From Wenxinia marina DSM 24838 (lineage in GTDB: Bacteria; Pseudomonadota; Alphaproteobacteria; Rhodobacterales; Rhodobacteraceae): a stretch of 64,000 nt of DNA. The DNA lies in assembly GCF_000379485.1 (NCBI RefSeq), contig NZ_KB902312.1, positions 277 to 64,276 of the forward strand, read 5' to 3'. The position numbers and the translations under genes were made by a program. The notes below the pieces were generated by a model. The model ran no database searches and was not told where the DNA came from. It worked only from the letters and a program-made list of their open reading frames with translations. Below are positions 53,235-61,829 of this stretch, piece by piece (within the stretch, counting starts at the first letter, position 1; the number at the start of each line of letters is the position of its first letter).

Positions 53235-54509
53235 ATGGCCGAGACCGTCTTCACCAACGCGCGCCTGATCGACCCCGAGGCTGGGGAGGAGCGGCGCGGC
53301 GCGCTGCTCGTCCGGGACGGCGCCATCGCCGCCGTCGGCGATGTGGCGATCCCCGAGGGCGCGACCGTGATCGACTGCCGCGGCGCCTGCCTGGCCCCCG
53401 GCATCGTCGATCTCGGCGTGCAGGTCGGCGAACCCGGCGCGCGCCACAAGGAAAGCTTCCGCTCCGCGGGCCGCGCCGCTGCCGCCGGGGGCGTGACCAC
53501 CATCGTCACCCGCGCCGACACCGGCCCGCCCATCGACACCCCCGAGACGCTGGAGTTCATCCGCCGCCGCGCCGCCGAGGACGCGCCGGTGAACGTCCTG
53601 CCGATGGCCGCCCTGACCAAGGGCCGCGCCGGGGCCGAGATGACCGAGATCGGGTTCCTCAAGGATGCCGGCGCCGTCGCCTTCTCGGACGGCTTCCGCG
53701 TGGTCGAGAACACCCGCGTCCTGTCCCGCGCCCTGACCTACGCCCGCTCCTGCCGGGCGCTCGTGGTCAGCCACGTGCAGGATCCGGGCCTGTCCCACGG
53801 CGCCGTCACGACCGCGGGCAAGTTCGCCTCGCTCAAGGGCCTGCCGGCGGTCACGCCGATGGCCGAGCGGATGGCGCTGGACCGCGACATCGCGCTGATC
53901 GAGATGACGGGCGCCGCCTGCCACTTCGACCAGATCACCACCGCCCGCGCCCTGCCGGCGCTGGAGCGGGCCAAGCGGAACGGTCTCGACGTCTCCGCCG
54001 GCGTCAGCGTCCACCACCTGACGCTGAACGAGTTCGACGTCGGCGACTATCGCACCTTCTTCAAGCTGACCCCGCCGCTGCGGTCCGAGGACGACCGCAT
54101 GGCGGTGGTGGAGGCCGTTGCCTCGGGGCTCATCGACGTCATCGGCTCGTTCCACACGCCTCAGGACGAGGAGAGCAAGCGCCTGCCGTTCGAGGCCGCC
54201 GCCTCCGGCGCGGTCGGCCTGCAGACGCTGCTGCCCGCCGCGCTCCGCCTCGTCCATTCCGGGGCGCTGGGCCTGCCGACGCTGTTCCGCGCCCTGTCGC
54301 TGAACCCCGCCCGCCGCCTCGGCCTGCCCTGCGGGCGGCTGGCCGAGGGGGCGCCGGCCGACCTCGTCCTGTTCGACCCGGACAAGCCCTTCGTCCTCGA
54401 CCGCTTCACGCTGAAGTCGAAATCGCTGAACACGCCGTTCGACGGTGCCCGGATGCAGGGCGTCGTCCTCGGCACCTGGGTCGCGGGCCGCCGCGTGACG
54501 GAGGACTGA
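53235..54509 (+). CDS. Dihydroorotase-like protein, probably a non-catalytic PyrC' subunit
   Basis: A 424-residue amidohydrolase-fold protein of the type I dihydroorotase group, but with its metal site gone. The usual D-x-H-x-H-x-R-x-P-G is [10 protein letters not shown] (residues 59-68: His61 to Gly, His63 to Gln, Arg65 to Gly). The usual TDHAPH is SFHTPQ (305-310: Asp306 to Phe, His310 to Gln). Fold blocks such as [27 protein letters not shown] and the C-terminal [16 protein letters not shown] remain. Such PyrC' proteins stabilise PyrB; an active dihydroorotase should be elsewhere. Confidence 0.9.
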   Translation: MAETVFTNARLIDPEAGEERRGALLVRDGAIAAVGDVAIPEGATVIDCRGACLAPGIVDLGVQVGEPGARHKESFRSAGRAAAAGGVTTIVTRADTGPPIDTPETLEFIRRRAAEDAPVNVLPMAALTKGRAGAEMTEIGFLKDAGAVAFSDGFRVVENTRVLSRALTYARSCRALVVSHVQDPGLSHGAVTTAGKFASLKGLPAVTPMAERMALDRDIALIEMTGAACHFDQITTARALPALERAKRNGLDVSAGVSVHHLTLNEFDVGDYRTFFKLTPPLRSEDDRMAVVEAVASGLIDVIGSFHTPQDEESKRLPFEAAASGAVGLQTLLPAALRLVHSGALGLPTLFRALSLNPARRLGLPCGRLAEGAPADLVLFDPDKPFVLDRFTLKSKSLNTPFDGARMQGVVLGTWVAGRRVTED

Positions 54510-54510
54510 G

Positions 54511-55116
54511 ATGCCCGAGATCGTCAGCCCGCCCTCCGTCCTCCTCCTCTGGCTGGTGCTCGGCTACGCCTTGGGCTCCATCCCCTTCGGCATCGTAGTC
54601 GCCCGCGCGATGGGCCTCGGCGACCTGCGCAAGGTCGGCTCGGGCAACATCGGCGCGACCAACGTCCTGCGGACGGGCAACAAGACGGCCGCGTTGCTGA
54701 CGCTGCTGCTGGACGCCGGCAAGGGTGCGGCGATCGTCCTCGTCGCCCGCGCGCTCGCGGGCGAGGATGCGGGCCAGGTCGCGGGCGTCGCCGCGTTCCT
54801 CGGCCACTGCTTCCCGGTCTGGCTGCGGTTCAAGGGCGGCAAGGGGGTGGCGACGTTCCTCGGCATCCTCCTCGCCGCCGCCTGGCCGCTCGGCCTCGCC
54901 GCCTGCGCGACGTGGCTCGCCCTCGCGCTGGCGTTGCGGATCTCGTCGCTGTCGGCGCTGGCGGCGGCGGCGCTGTCGCCGCTCTGGGCCTGGCTCCTCG
55001 GCGTGCCGGAGGTGATCGCCCTGTGCCTCGCGCTGACCGTGCTGATCTTCGTCCGGCATGCGTCCAACATCCGCCGGCTGATGGACGGGACCGAGCCGCG
55101 GATCGGCAAGCGGTAG
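54511..55116 (+). CDS. plsY: Glycerol-3-phosphate acyltransferase PlsY
   Basis: A 201-residue inner-membrane enzyme that acylates glycerol-3-phosphate from acyl-phosphate. The conserved loops are present: [59 protein letters not shown] and [19 protein letters not shown]. About five membrane segments. It starts 1 nt after the pyrC-like stop. Confidence 0.95.
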   Translation: MPEIVSPPSVLLLWLVLGYALGSIPFGIVVARAMGLGDLRKVGSGNIGATNVLRTGNKTAALLTLLLDAGKGAAIVLVARALAGEDAGQVAGVAAFLGHCFPVWLRFKGGKGVATFLGILLAAAWPLGLAACATWLALALALRISSLSALAAAALSPLWAWLLGVPEVIALCLALTVLIFVRHASNIRRLMDGTEPRIGKR

Positions 55117-55251
55117 CACATTCGCCCGAATTTGCAGGATGATCGGCGAAGCTTCGCCGCTTCGCCTGCCTCCGGAGCCCCTTCGGGACGCCGCCGTTGC
55201 CCGATCCCCGCCCCTGCGGCAGATTCGGGGGGAGGCAGACCGGAGGGCAGA

Positions 55252-56622
55252 ATGAACAAGATCGGCATCGGTGCCGCGGCCTTGGCCGTGGCCGCGGCAG
55301 GCGCCCGGGCGCAAGGGATCCCGGACGGGATCGAGGGCGTGGCGGCGGAGATCCTGCAGGAGGCGGCGGGCTACTGCGCGGCCGAGACGGACGGCGGCGC
55401 TCTCGACATCAGGGACCCGGGCGGCGTCACCTTCACCGACCTCGACGGGGACGGGGGGACCGGCGCGGACGGATCGCCCGACGACGTCGTGATCGATTTC
55501 AACAACATCTACTGCGACCGGGCCGGCAGCCTGTGGCACGGCACCGGCGGCGCGCCGATCCACCTGATCCTCGACGGCGAGACGTCGGAGAGCTGGACCG
55601 CCCATTCGTGGGAGGTGGAGCGGATGGGGCCGGACTATCCGGCCGTCGTCCTCCTCGCCCGGCACGGGTCGGCCTGCGACGGCGCGGGCGCCGCGCCCTG
55701 CGTGCAGGCCATCGTCGCCGAGGGCGGCCGGTTCTGGACCCCCGAGGCCCCGCAGGAGGTGGCCGAGCGGATCACGGCGCTGGAGGAGGCCGAGCGCCAG
55801 ATGGGCGCGATCCTCGACTCGCTGCGCTCGGGCGGCGACCGGACGAGCGAGCTGATCGACCTGCGCGTGGCGCTGGACAGCGCCGAGACGGCGGCGGCCG
55901 AGGCCACCGATCGCCTCGCCGCGGCCGAGCGGGCGCAGGCGCGGGCCGAGGCGCGGGCGACCGCGCTGGGCGGCCAGGTGGCGGGGCTGCGCGAGCAGCT
56001 GCAGGCGCTGGAGGGCCTCGCCGACAGCGTCGCCGCGGAGGACGGCGACGTCTCCGGCGCGATGGATGACCTGCGGGAAGAGCTGCAGGCGGCGTTGGCG
56101 CGGGCCGAGGAGGCCGAGGCGCGGGCCGCATCGCTCGAGGCGGCGGCCGGCGGGGCGGCGGAAGAGGCCGATCTCGACGCCGCCCGGGCCGCCTTCGTCG
56201 CCGAGCTGTCGGACCGGCTGGCGGGCGAGGGCGTCGAGGCGGTCGGCGACCGTTTCGCCATCGCCTCCGGCCAGCTGTTCCAGGAGGGCGGCGCGACCCT
56301 GTCCGCCAGCGGCGAGGCGGCGCTGGACGAGGTGGCGACGGCCCTGCGCACCGCGACCGACGACGTCGGCGAGTGGACGCTGCGGGTGGACGGGCACACC
56401 GACGACGTGCCGGTCTCGGACGACAATCCCTTCGGCTCGAACTGGGCGCTCAGCCAAGCGCGGGCGCTGTCGGTGGTTCAGTACCTGTCCGACGAGGCCG
56501 GCATCCCGCCCGACCGTCTGGCCGCCAACGGCTACGGCCAGTACCGGCCGCTGGTCGTGCCGGAGAACGCGGACGCCCGGGCGCGCAACCGGCGGATCGA
56601 GCTGGTGCTGATGCGGCGGTAG
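55252..56622 (+). CDS. OmpA/MotB-like peptidoglycan-binding protein with coiled coil
   Basis: A 456-residue exported protein. Signal peptide IGAAALAVAAAGARAQ; a Cys-containing N-terminal domain (about 22-165) rich in Asp and Gly (DLDGDGG, VVIDFNNIYCDRAG); a long Ala/Glu/Arg coiled coil (about 165-315); and a C-terminal OmpA-like domain (VDGHTDDVPVSDDNP, LSQARALSVVQYL, RARNRRIELVLMRR) that binds peptidoglycan. The last 13 codons are re-duplicated twice downstream. ATG 55252 has GGAGGGCAG upstream. Confidence 0.9.
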   Translation: MNKIGIGAAALAVAAAGARAQGIPDGIEGVAAEILQEAAGYCAAETDGGALDIRDPGGVTFTDLDGDGGTGADGSPDDVVIDFNNIYCDRAGSLWHGTGGAPIHLILDGETSESWTAHSWEVERMGPDYPAVVLLARHGSACDGAGAAPCVQAIVAEGGRFWTPEAPQEVAERITALEEAERQMGAILDSLRSGGDRTSELIDLRVALDSAETAAAEATDRLAAAERAQARAEARATALGGQVAGLREQLQALEGLADSVAAEDGDVSGAMDDLREELQAALARAEEAEARAASLEAAAGGAAEEADLDAARAAFVAELSDRLAGEGVEAVGDRFAIASGQLFQEGGATLSASGEAALDEVATALRTATDDVGEWTLRVDGHTDDVPVSDDNPFGSNWALSQARALSVVQYLSDEAGIPPDRLAANGYGQYRPLVVPENADARARNRRIELVLMRR

Positions 56623-57178
56623 GGGGCGCGCCGATACACAACCCGCCCCGGCCTCGAGCCGGGGCCCCGAGGGGCGGAGCGGATCGGCCTCCCGCGCGAG
56701 GTTCCCGGGTCAGGCCCGGGACGGGTCTTCCAGAGGGTGTGGCATCCCGGCATTCCGAACCCGCCCCGGCCTTGAGCCGGCGCAACCGGCGGATCGAGCT
56801 GGTGTTGATGCGGCGGTAGCGGGGCGCGCCGATAGACAGCCCGCTACGGCCTCGAGCCGGGGCCCCGAGGGGCGGAGCGGATCGGCCTCCCGCGCGAGGT
56901 CCCGGGTCAGGCCCGGGACGGGTCTTCCAGAGGGTGTGGCATCTCGGCATTCCGAACCCGCCCCGGCCTCGAGCCGGGGCGCAACCGGCGGATCGAGCTT
57001 GTGTCGATGCGGCGGTAGCGGGGCGCGCCGATAGACAGTCCGCCCCGGCCTCGAGCCGGGGCCCCGAGGGGCGGAGCGGATCGGCCTCCCGCGCGAGGTC
57101 CCGGATCAGGCCCGGGACTGGTTCTCCAGAGGGTGTGCCATCCCGGCTCTCCGAACCCGCCCCGGCCTTGAGCCGGGG
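56583..57178. repeat. Three ~198-bp tandem units duplicating the end of the ompA-like gene
   Basis: Units begin at 56583, 56780 and 56979 (periods 197 and 199). Each starts with the ompA-like 3' end GCGCAACCGGCGGATCGAGC and a TAG (56620-56622, 56817-56819, 57016-57018). Each continues through GGGGCGCGCCGATA-ACA, a palindrome of the CCCCGGCCTCGAGCCGGGG kind, a second one of the GTCCCGGGTCAGGCCCGGGAC kind, and ATCCCGGCATTCCGAACCCG. Only the first copy is joined to the gene; the others are non-coding relics. A further palindrome follows at about 57205-57230. Confidence 0.9.
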
Positions 57179-57277
57179 CCTCGCCGTTCTAGGCCGGGCG
57201 CGTCTGCGTCGAGGTCCCGGGTCAAGCCCGGAACGGGTCTTCCCTCCCGAGCGGCCCGCCAGAAGCCGCACCCGTAA

Positions 57278-57295
57278 GATGGGCTGCAACCCATC
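57278..57295 (-). terminator. Hairpin after gshA
   Basis: GATGGG and CCCATC form a 6-bp stem with a 6-nt loop, 7 nt beyond the gshA stop codon on the minus strand, followed by TTACGG. A weak terminator or 3' stem-loop. Confidence 0.4.
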
Positions 57296-57301
57296 AAGTC
57301 C

Positions 57302-58672
57302 TCAATACGCGAACTCGTCGTAGATCGGCGCGAGCGATCCGCCCCAGGCGCCGTGGTACCGCTCCAGCAGCTCGTCGGCCGGCACCCGCCCCGACTCCAC
57401 GCTCTCCTTCAGCGCGTCGAGGAAGTGCGTCTCGTCCGGCACCATGCCGCCCGCCGACGGCCGCGCGCGCGCCTTCAGGCCGGCGTCGGCGATCGCGACC
57501 ACCTCGCGCGAGAGGTCGTGCATCGAGACGCCGTTCACCACCGCGTCCAGCCCCTGCCGCGCCGCCGCGACCCGCAGCCCCTCGCGCGTCTCGGCGGTCC
57601 AGCCCTTCGCGAGATCCCACGCCGCGTCCAGCGCGGTCTGGTCGTAGAGCAGCCCGACCCAGAGGGCGGGCAGCGCGCAAAGCCGCCGCCACGGGCCGCC
57701 GTCGGCGCCGCGCATCTCGATGAAACGCTTGATCCGCGCCTCGGGGAAGACCGTCGTCAGGTGGTCGGCCCAGTCCGACAGCGTCGGCTTCTCGCCCGGC
57801 AGCGCCGGCAGTTCGCCCTTCAGGAAGTCGCGGAACGACTGGCCGAGGGCGTCGATGTACGTCCCGTCGCGGTAGACGAAATACATGGGTACATCCAGAA
57901 CCCACTCCGCCCACCGCTCGAACCCCATCCCTTCGTCAAAAACCCACGGAAGCATCCCCGTCCTGTCGGCGTCGAGGTTCTGCCAGATGTGGCCGCGCCA
58001 GGACTTCATGCCGTTGGGCCGCCCCTCCCAGAAGGGGGAGTTCGCGAACAGGGCCGTCGCCACCGGCTGCAGCGCCAGCGCGACGCGCAGCTTCTGCACC
58101 ATGTCGGCCTCGGAGCCGAAATCGAGGTTCACCTGAACCGTGCAGGTCCGTCGCATCATCGCGGTGCCGAGCGTGCCGACACTCTTCATGTAGCCGTCCA
58201 TCAGGGCATAGCGGCCCTTCGGCATCAGCGGCATCTCGTCGTGGGACCAGTCCGGCGCGGCGCCGAGGCCGATGAAGCCGACGCCGATCTCGTCCGCGAC
58301 CGACTTCACCTCCAGCAGGTGCTGGTTCACCTCGTCGCAGGTCTGGTGGATCGTCTCCAGCGGGGCGCCCGACAGTTCCAGCTGGCCGCCCGGCTCGAGG
58401 CTGACGTTGGCGCCGTCCTTCTGCAGGCCGATCAGCTTGCCGCCTTCCTCCACCGGCTGCCAGCCGAAGCGGTCGCGGAGGCCCGACAGGACGGCATGGA
58501 TCGACCGTTCGCCGGCGTAGGGCAGGGGGCGGTGGCTGTCGGTGCAGAAGCCGAACTTCTCGTGCTCGGTCCCGATGCGCCACTGGTCCTTCGGCTTGCA
58601 GCCTTCGGCGAGGTATTCGGCCAGCTGCTCGTGCCGCTCGATCGGGCCGCCGCCGGACTGGGGGATGGACAT
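57302..58672 (-). CDS. gshA: Glutamate-cysteine ligase, plant/alphaproteobacterial type
   Basis: A 456-residue enzyme of the first glutathione step. WRIGTEHEKFGF near residue 32, SLEPGGQLELSGAPL near 95, MMRRTCTVQVNLDFGSE near 165 and MYFVYRDGTYIDA mark the plant-type GCS2 family rather than E. coli-type GshA. The RFIEMRGADGG region carries active-site residues. ATG 58672 is preferred over one 12 codons upstream. Glutathione would feed enzymes such as the GST in this window. Confidence 0.94.
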   Translation of the reverse strand: MSIPQSGGGPIERHEQLAEYLAEGCKPKDQWRIGTEHEKFGFCTDSHRPLPYAGERSIHAVLSGLRDRFGWQPVEEGGKLIGLQKDGANVSLEPGGQLELSGAPLETIHQTCDEVNQHLLEVKSVADEIGVGFIGLGAAPDWSHDEMPLMPKGRYALMDGYMKSVGTLGTAMMRRTCTVQVNLDFGSEADMVQKLRVALALQPVATALFANSPFWEGRPNGMKSWRGHIWQNLDADRTGMLPWVFDEGMGFERWAEWVLDVPMYFVYRDGTYIDALGQSFRDFLKGELPALPGEKPTLSDWADHLTTVFPEARIKRFIEMRGADGGPWRRLCALPALWVGLLYDQTALDAAWDLAKGWTAETREGLRVAAARQGLDAVVNGVSMHDLSREVVAIADAGLKARARPSAGGMVPDETHFLDALKESVESGRVPADELLERYHGAWGGSLAPIYDEFAY

Positions 58673-58732
58673 CGGGTCGGGCCTCGTCTGGCGATCGGTC
58701 GGGCGCACAGGTGGCGCGGGCGGGCGCGGCTG

Positions 58733-59257
58733 TCAATGCCGCGGGGCGGGGAGGATCCGGGGGCGGCGCCAGACGGTCTCGCGCCCGCCGCCGGTCTTCT
58801 GCAGCGCCTCGACGAGCCGGCCGGAGGGCAGGCCGGGCAGGGCGGTGAAGGCTTCGAACAGGCCGTCGGCCCCCTCCGCGTCCACGGGGATCGCCAGCGG
58901 CGGGCCGCCCGGGCCGGTCAGCCACCAGTGCGCAGGACGCGAGTCGCGGTCGAGGTCGAGTCGCTCGAGGTCGCCGAGATCGGCCGATCCGCCGCCGAGC
59001 GGGCCGAAGTAGGTGACCCGCGCCTCGTCCACCTCCACCACGCCGAGGCCGCCGCCGCCGCGCCGGAAGCGGACGGCGCGCAGCGCCGCGAGCCCCGCGG
59101 CGACGGACAGCGCCGCGAGCGCCCACCCCAGCCAGCGGAGCGGGCCCAGCGCGGTCAGCCCCCACCACAGGCCGATCGCCGCGAACAGCGCCGCCACCAG
59201 CGGCTCGCGCCAGCGCCACATCGCGGCGCGGACCTCGGGGCGGAGGAAGTCAGACAT
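58733..59257 (-). CDS. Conserved hypothetical membrane protein
   Basis: A 174-residue protein. Two adjacent membrane helices (about residues 18-36 and 40-58) are followed by a cytoplasmic-looking domain with VVEVDEARVTYFGPLGGG, LDLDRDSRPAHWWLTGP and EAFTALPGLPSGRLVEALQK. It lies between gshA and the GNAT gene and overlaps the latter by 8 nt. No function known to me. Confidence 0.75.
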   Translation of the reverse strand: MSDFLRPEVRAAMWRWREPLVAALFAAIGLWWGLTALGPLRWLGWALAALSVAAGLAALRAVRFRRGGGGLGVVEVDEARVTYFGPLGGGSADLGDLERLDLDRDSRPAHWWLTGPGGPPLAIPVDAEGADGLFEAFTALPGLPSGRLVEALQKTGGGRETVWRRPRILPAPRH

Positions 59258-60068
59258 GCTGCGGCCCGTCGAACAGCAGGAGGGTGAAGCTGCCGACGGG
59301 GCGGAAGCCGACCGCCTCGTAGGCGCGCACCGCCGCCGCGCCCGAGGCGAAGAGCGTCGCGCCGGTCACGCCCCTCTCGCGCGCCGCGAGAAGGTCCAGC
59401 GCCACCGCCCGCCGCGCATGGCCGCAGCCGCGCAGGTCGGGCGGGGTGTAGACGCCGCCCAGTTGCACCATCCGCGGCGCGCGCGCGTTCACGCCGGTCA
59501 TGGCGAGCGGGGTGGTGCCGTCCATCAGGACGCGGTGGGTGTCCTCGCGCGTCGCCCTTGCCCACCAGGCGTCGACGTTGTCGTGCACCAGGTGTTCGGG
59601 CGTCTGCAGCGCAACGCGGTGGTAATCCGCCATCCAGCCCCGCAGCACCTCCTCCGGCGCCTCCGTCATCGGCCGCAGGACGCCCGGCCCGTCCGGCACG
59701 ATCAGGTCGGCGAGGGCGAGCGAGAGGTGCACCTCGTCGTGGTCCAGCGTCCGCGGCGCGTCCGCGAGGGAGAATACCGACTCCAGCGCGCGGACCTGCG
59801 CGGTGGGGCCGAGGATGCCGGTCGGCGGGCGGATGTCGGCGGCGACGGCGGCACCCGGGTCGTCGAGGACCGGCAGCAGGACGCCGTGCGCGGTCTGGCC
59901 GAGGAGGCACGCGAGGGGCTCGCCCTCCAGCCAGAACGTCATCGCGAAGGGGTGGTCCTCGCCGAGGCCGTGATCGAGGAGGTTGCCGAGCGGGAACATC
60001 GCGCTGTCCATCCGCCCTTCGAGGTAGGCGACGATGGCCGGCACGTCCGCCGCCTCCGCCCGCCTCAC
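59250..60068 (-). CDS. GNAT-family N-acetyltransferase
   Basis: A 272-residue protein. The N-terminal half (RRAEAADVPAIVAYLEGR onward) looks like a degenerate GNAT fold and the C-terminal half carries the acetyl-CoA site (VQLGGVYTPPDLRGCGHARR and AVRAYEAVGFRPVGSF). The start is GTG 60068, overlapping the rsmE stop as GTGA. Substrate unknown. Confidence 0.85.
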   Translation of the reverse strand: MRRAEAADVPAIVAYLEGRMDSAMFPLGNLLDHGLGEDHPFAMTFWLEGEPLACLLGQTAHGVLLPVLDDPGAAVAADIRPPTGILGPTAQVRALESVFSLADAPRTLDHDEVHLSLALADLIVPDGPGVLRPMTEAPEEVLRGWMADYHRVALQTPEHLVHDNVDAWWARATREDTHRVLMDGTTPLAMTGVNARAPRMVQLGGVYTPPDLRGCGHARRAVALDLLAARERGVTGATLFASGAAAVRAYEAVGFRPVGSFTLLLFDGPQHV

Positions 60069-60781
60069 CGCCAGTCCCCGAGCGCGGCCTGCCACAGCGT
60101 CAGCGCCGCCACCGCCGCCGTGTCGGCCCGCAGGATACGGGGGCCGAGGGCGACGGGATGCGCCCCCTCCATGCCCTGCAACCGGGTTCGCTCGGCGTCC
60201 GAGAAGCCGCCCTCCGGCCCGATCAGGATCGCCCAGGGGCCGGGCGCGTCCGGCAGGGCGGGGGGCGTGCCGGCGAGGCCCTCGTCGCAGAACATCAGGC
60301 GCCGGTCGGGCCAGCGGTCCAGGAGGGTGGAGAGCCTCGCCAGCTCCGCCACCTCGGGCACGACCGTCGCGCCGCACTGCTCGGCCGCCTCGATGGCGTG
60401 GATCTGCAGGCGGTCGGTGCGGACGCGTTCGGAATTGGTGAAGTCGGTCTGGACCGGGACGATCCGGGCCGCCCCCATCTCCACCGCCTTCTCGACGATG
60501 AAGTCGGTGCGCGCCTTCTTGATCGGCGCGAACATCAGCCACAGGTCCGGCGGCGGCCGCAGCGGCGCAGTCTGCTCCGACACGGCGAGCACCCCGCCCC
60601 GCTTGCCCGCCTCGGCCACCTCGGCGACCCACTCGCCGTCGCGGCCGTTGAACAGCCGCAGGCCCGCGCCGACGCCCAGGCGCATGACGCCGAACAGGTA
60701 GTGCGCCTGCTCCCGCGACAGCGGGACGGTTGAACCCGCCCCGAGCGGCTGGTCTACGTAGAGGCGGATATCGGAAGCCAT
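60065..60781 (-). CDS. rsmE: 16S rRNA (uracil-1498-N3) methyltransferase
   Basis: A 238-residue SPOUT-fold methyltransferase acting on the 30S subunit. HYLFGVMRLGVGAGLRLFNG is the N-terminal PUA-like part; VEKAVEMGAARIVPVQTDFT, AAEQCGATVVPEV, LIGPEGGFSDAE and LGPRILRADTAAV are the cofactor-binding knot. ATG 60781 is used; an in-frame ATG at 60794 would share a CATATG with the divergent ubiA start. Confidence 0.94.
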   Translation of the reverse strand: MASDIRLYVDQPLGAGSTVPLSREQAHYLFGVMRLGVGAGLRLFNGRDGEWVAEVAEAGKRGGVLAVSEQTAPLRPPPDLWLMFAPIKKARTDFIVEKAVEMGAARIVPVQTDFTNSERVRTDRLQIHAIEAAEQCGATVVPEVAELARLSTLLDRWPDRRLMFCDEGLAGTPPALPDAPGPWAILIGPEGGFSDAERTRLQGMEGAHPVALGPRILRADTAAVAALTLWQAALGDWR

Positions 60782-60793
60782 GGGGCGGACCAT

Positions 60794-61762
60794 ATGGCCG
60801 GCAATCAGGGCACGCCAGAGGCCCACCGGGGAGCGGTGGCGGACGCGGTGAGCGGCAACTGGGTCGACCGCCTCGCCCCCGCGGCGACGCGGCCCTACCT
60901 GCGCCTGTCCCGCGCCGACCGGCCGATCGGGACGTGGCTGCTGCTGCTGCCCTGCTGGTGGGGGCTGCTGCTGGCAATCCTCGCCACCGGGACGGCGGGC
61001 TGGGGCGACGCGTGGATCGCGCTCGGCTGCGCGATCGGCGCGTTCCTGATGCGGGGCGCGGGCTGCACCTGGAACGACATCACCGACCGCGACATCGACG
61101 GCTCGGTCGCGCGGACCCGCTCGCGGCCGATCCCGTCGGGACAGGTCAGCGTGCGGGGCGCGCTGGTCTGGATGGTCGCGCAGAGCCTGATCGCCTTCGC
61201 GATCCTGCTGACCTTCTCGCCCGCGGCCATCGCGCTCGGCATTGCCGCGCTGCTGCCGGTCGCGGTCTATCCCTTCGCCAAGCGGTTCACCTGGTGGCCG
61301 CAGGTGTTCCTGGGGCTCGCCTTCAACTGGGGCGCGCTGCTGGCCTGGGCGGCGCATGCCGGCGGCCTGTCGGCGGCGCCGGTCGTCCTGTACCTGGCCG
61401 GGATCGCGTGGACGCTGTTCTACGACACGATCTACGCCCATCAGGACGCCGAGGACGACGCGCTTATCGGCGTGAAATCGACAGCCCGCCTGTTCGGATC
61501 GGACAGTCCGCGGTGGCTGCGGCGATTCCTCGTGGCGTCGGTCCTTTTGATGGGTCTGGCGGTGATCCTCGCCGGCGTCGGCGGATCGCCGCTGGCGCTG
61601 GCCATCGCGCTCGGCGCGCCCTGGGGGTTCGGGTGGCACATGACATGGCAGCTTGCCCGCTTCGACGCGGAGGATGGCCCGACCCTGCTGCGGCTGTTCC
61701 GGTCGAATCGCGATGCCGGTCTCCTCGCCGTGATGTTCCTCGGCGTCGCCTGCCTGCTCTGA
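60794..61762 (+). CDS. ubiA: 4-hydroxybenzoate polyprenyltransferase
   Basis: A 322-residue membrane prenyltransferase of ubiquinone synthesis. The two Asp-rich motifs are AGCTWNDITDRDIDGSVART (about residue 95) and YDTIYAHQDAEDDALIGVKS (about 220), which bind the Mg2+-polyprenyl diphosphate. PIGTWLLLLPCWWG begins the first of about eight helices. Starts 12 nt from the divergent rsmE start. Confidence 0.95.
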   Translation: MAGNQGTPEAHRGAVADAVSGNWVDRLAPAATRPYLRLSRADRPIGTWLLLLPCWWGLLLAILATGTAGWGDAWIALGCAIGAFLMRGAGCTWNDITDRDIDGSVARTRSRPIPSGQVSVRGALVWMVAQSLIAFAILLTFSPAAIALGIAALLPVAVYPFAKRFTWWPQVFLGLAFNWGALLAWAAHAGGLSAAPVVLYLAGIAWTLFYDTIYAHQDAEDDALIGVKSTARLFGSDSPRWLRRFLVASVLLMGLAVILAGVGGSPLALAIALGAPWGFGWHMTWQLARFDAEDGPTLLRLFRSNRDAGLLAVMFLGVACLL

Positions 61763-61829
61763 TTGCAAGTCCCGGCCCCGCACCTTAGAGAACCCGCGTT
61801 GCAAGAGAGACACGGGGACGAGCCGAAAG

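Noticed and set aside
56373-56819. A 148-codon frame ending RRIELVLMRR over the duplicated ompA tail
   Set aside because: It is out of frame with the ompA-like gene until it enters the second repeat unit; only the duplicated codons look protein-like, so it is a by-product of the tandem duplication.
56583-57240. CRISPR array
   Set aside because: The ~198-bp units are nearly identical over their whole length with no unique spacers, and no cas genes are present.
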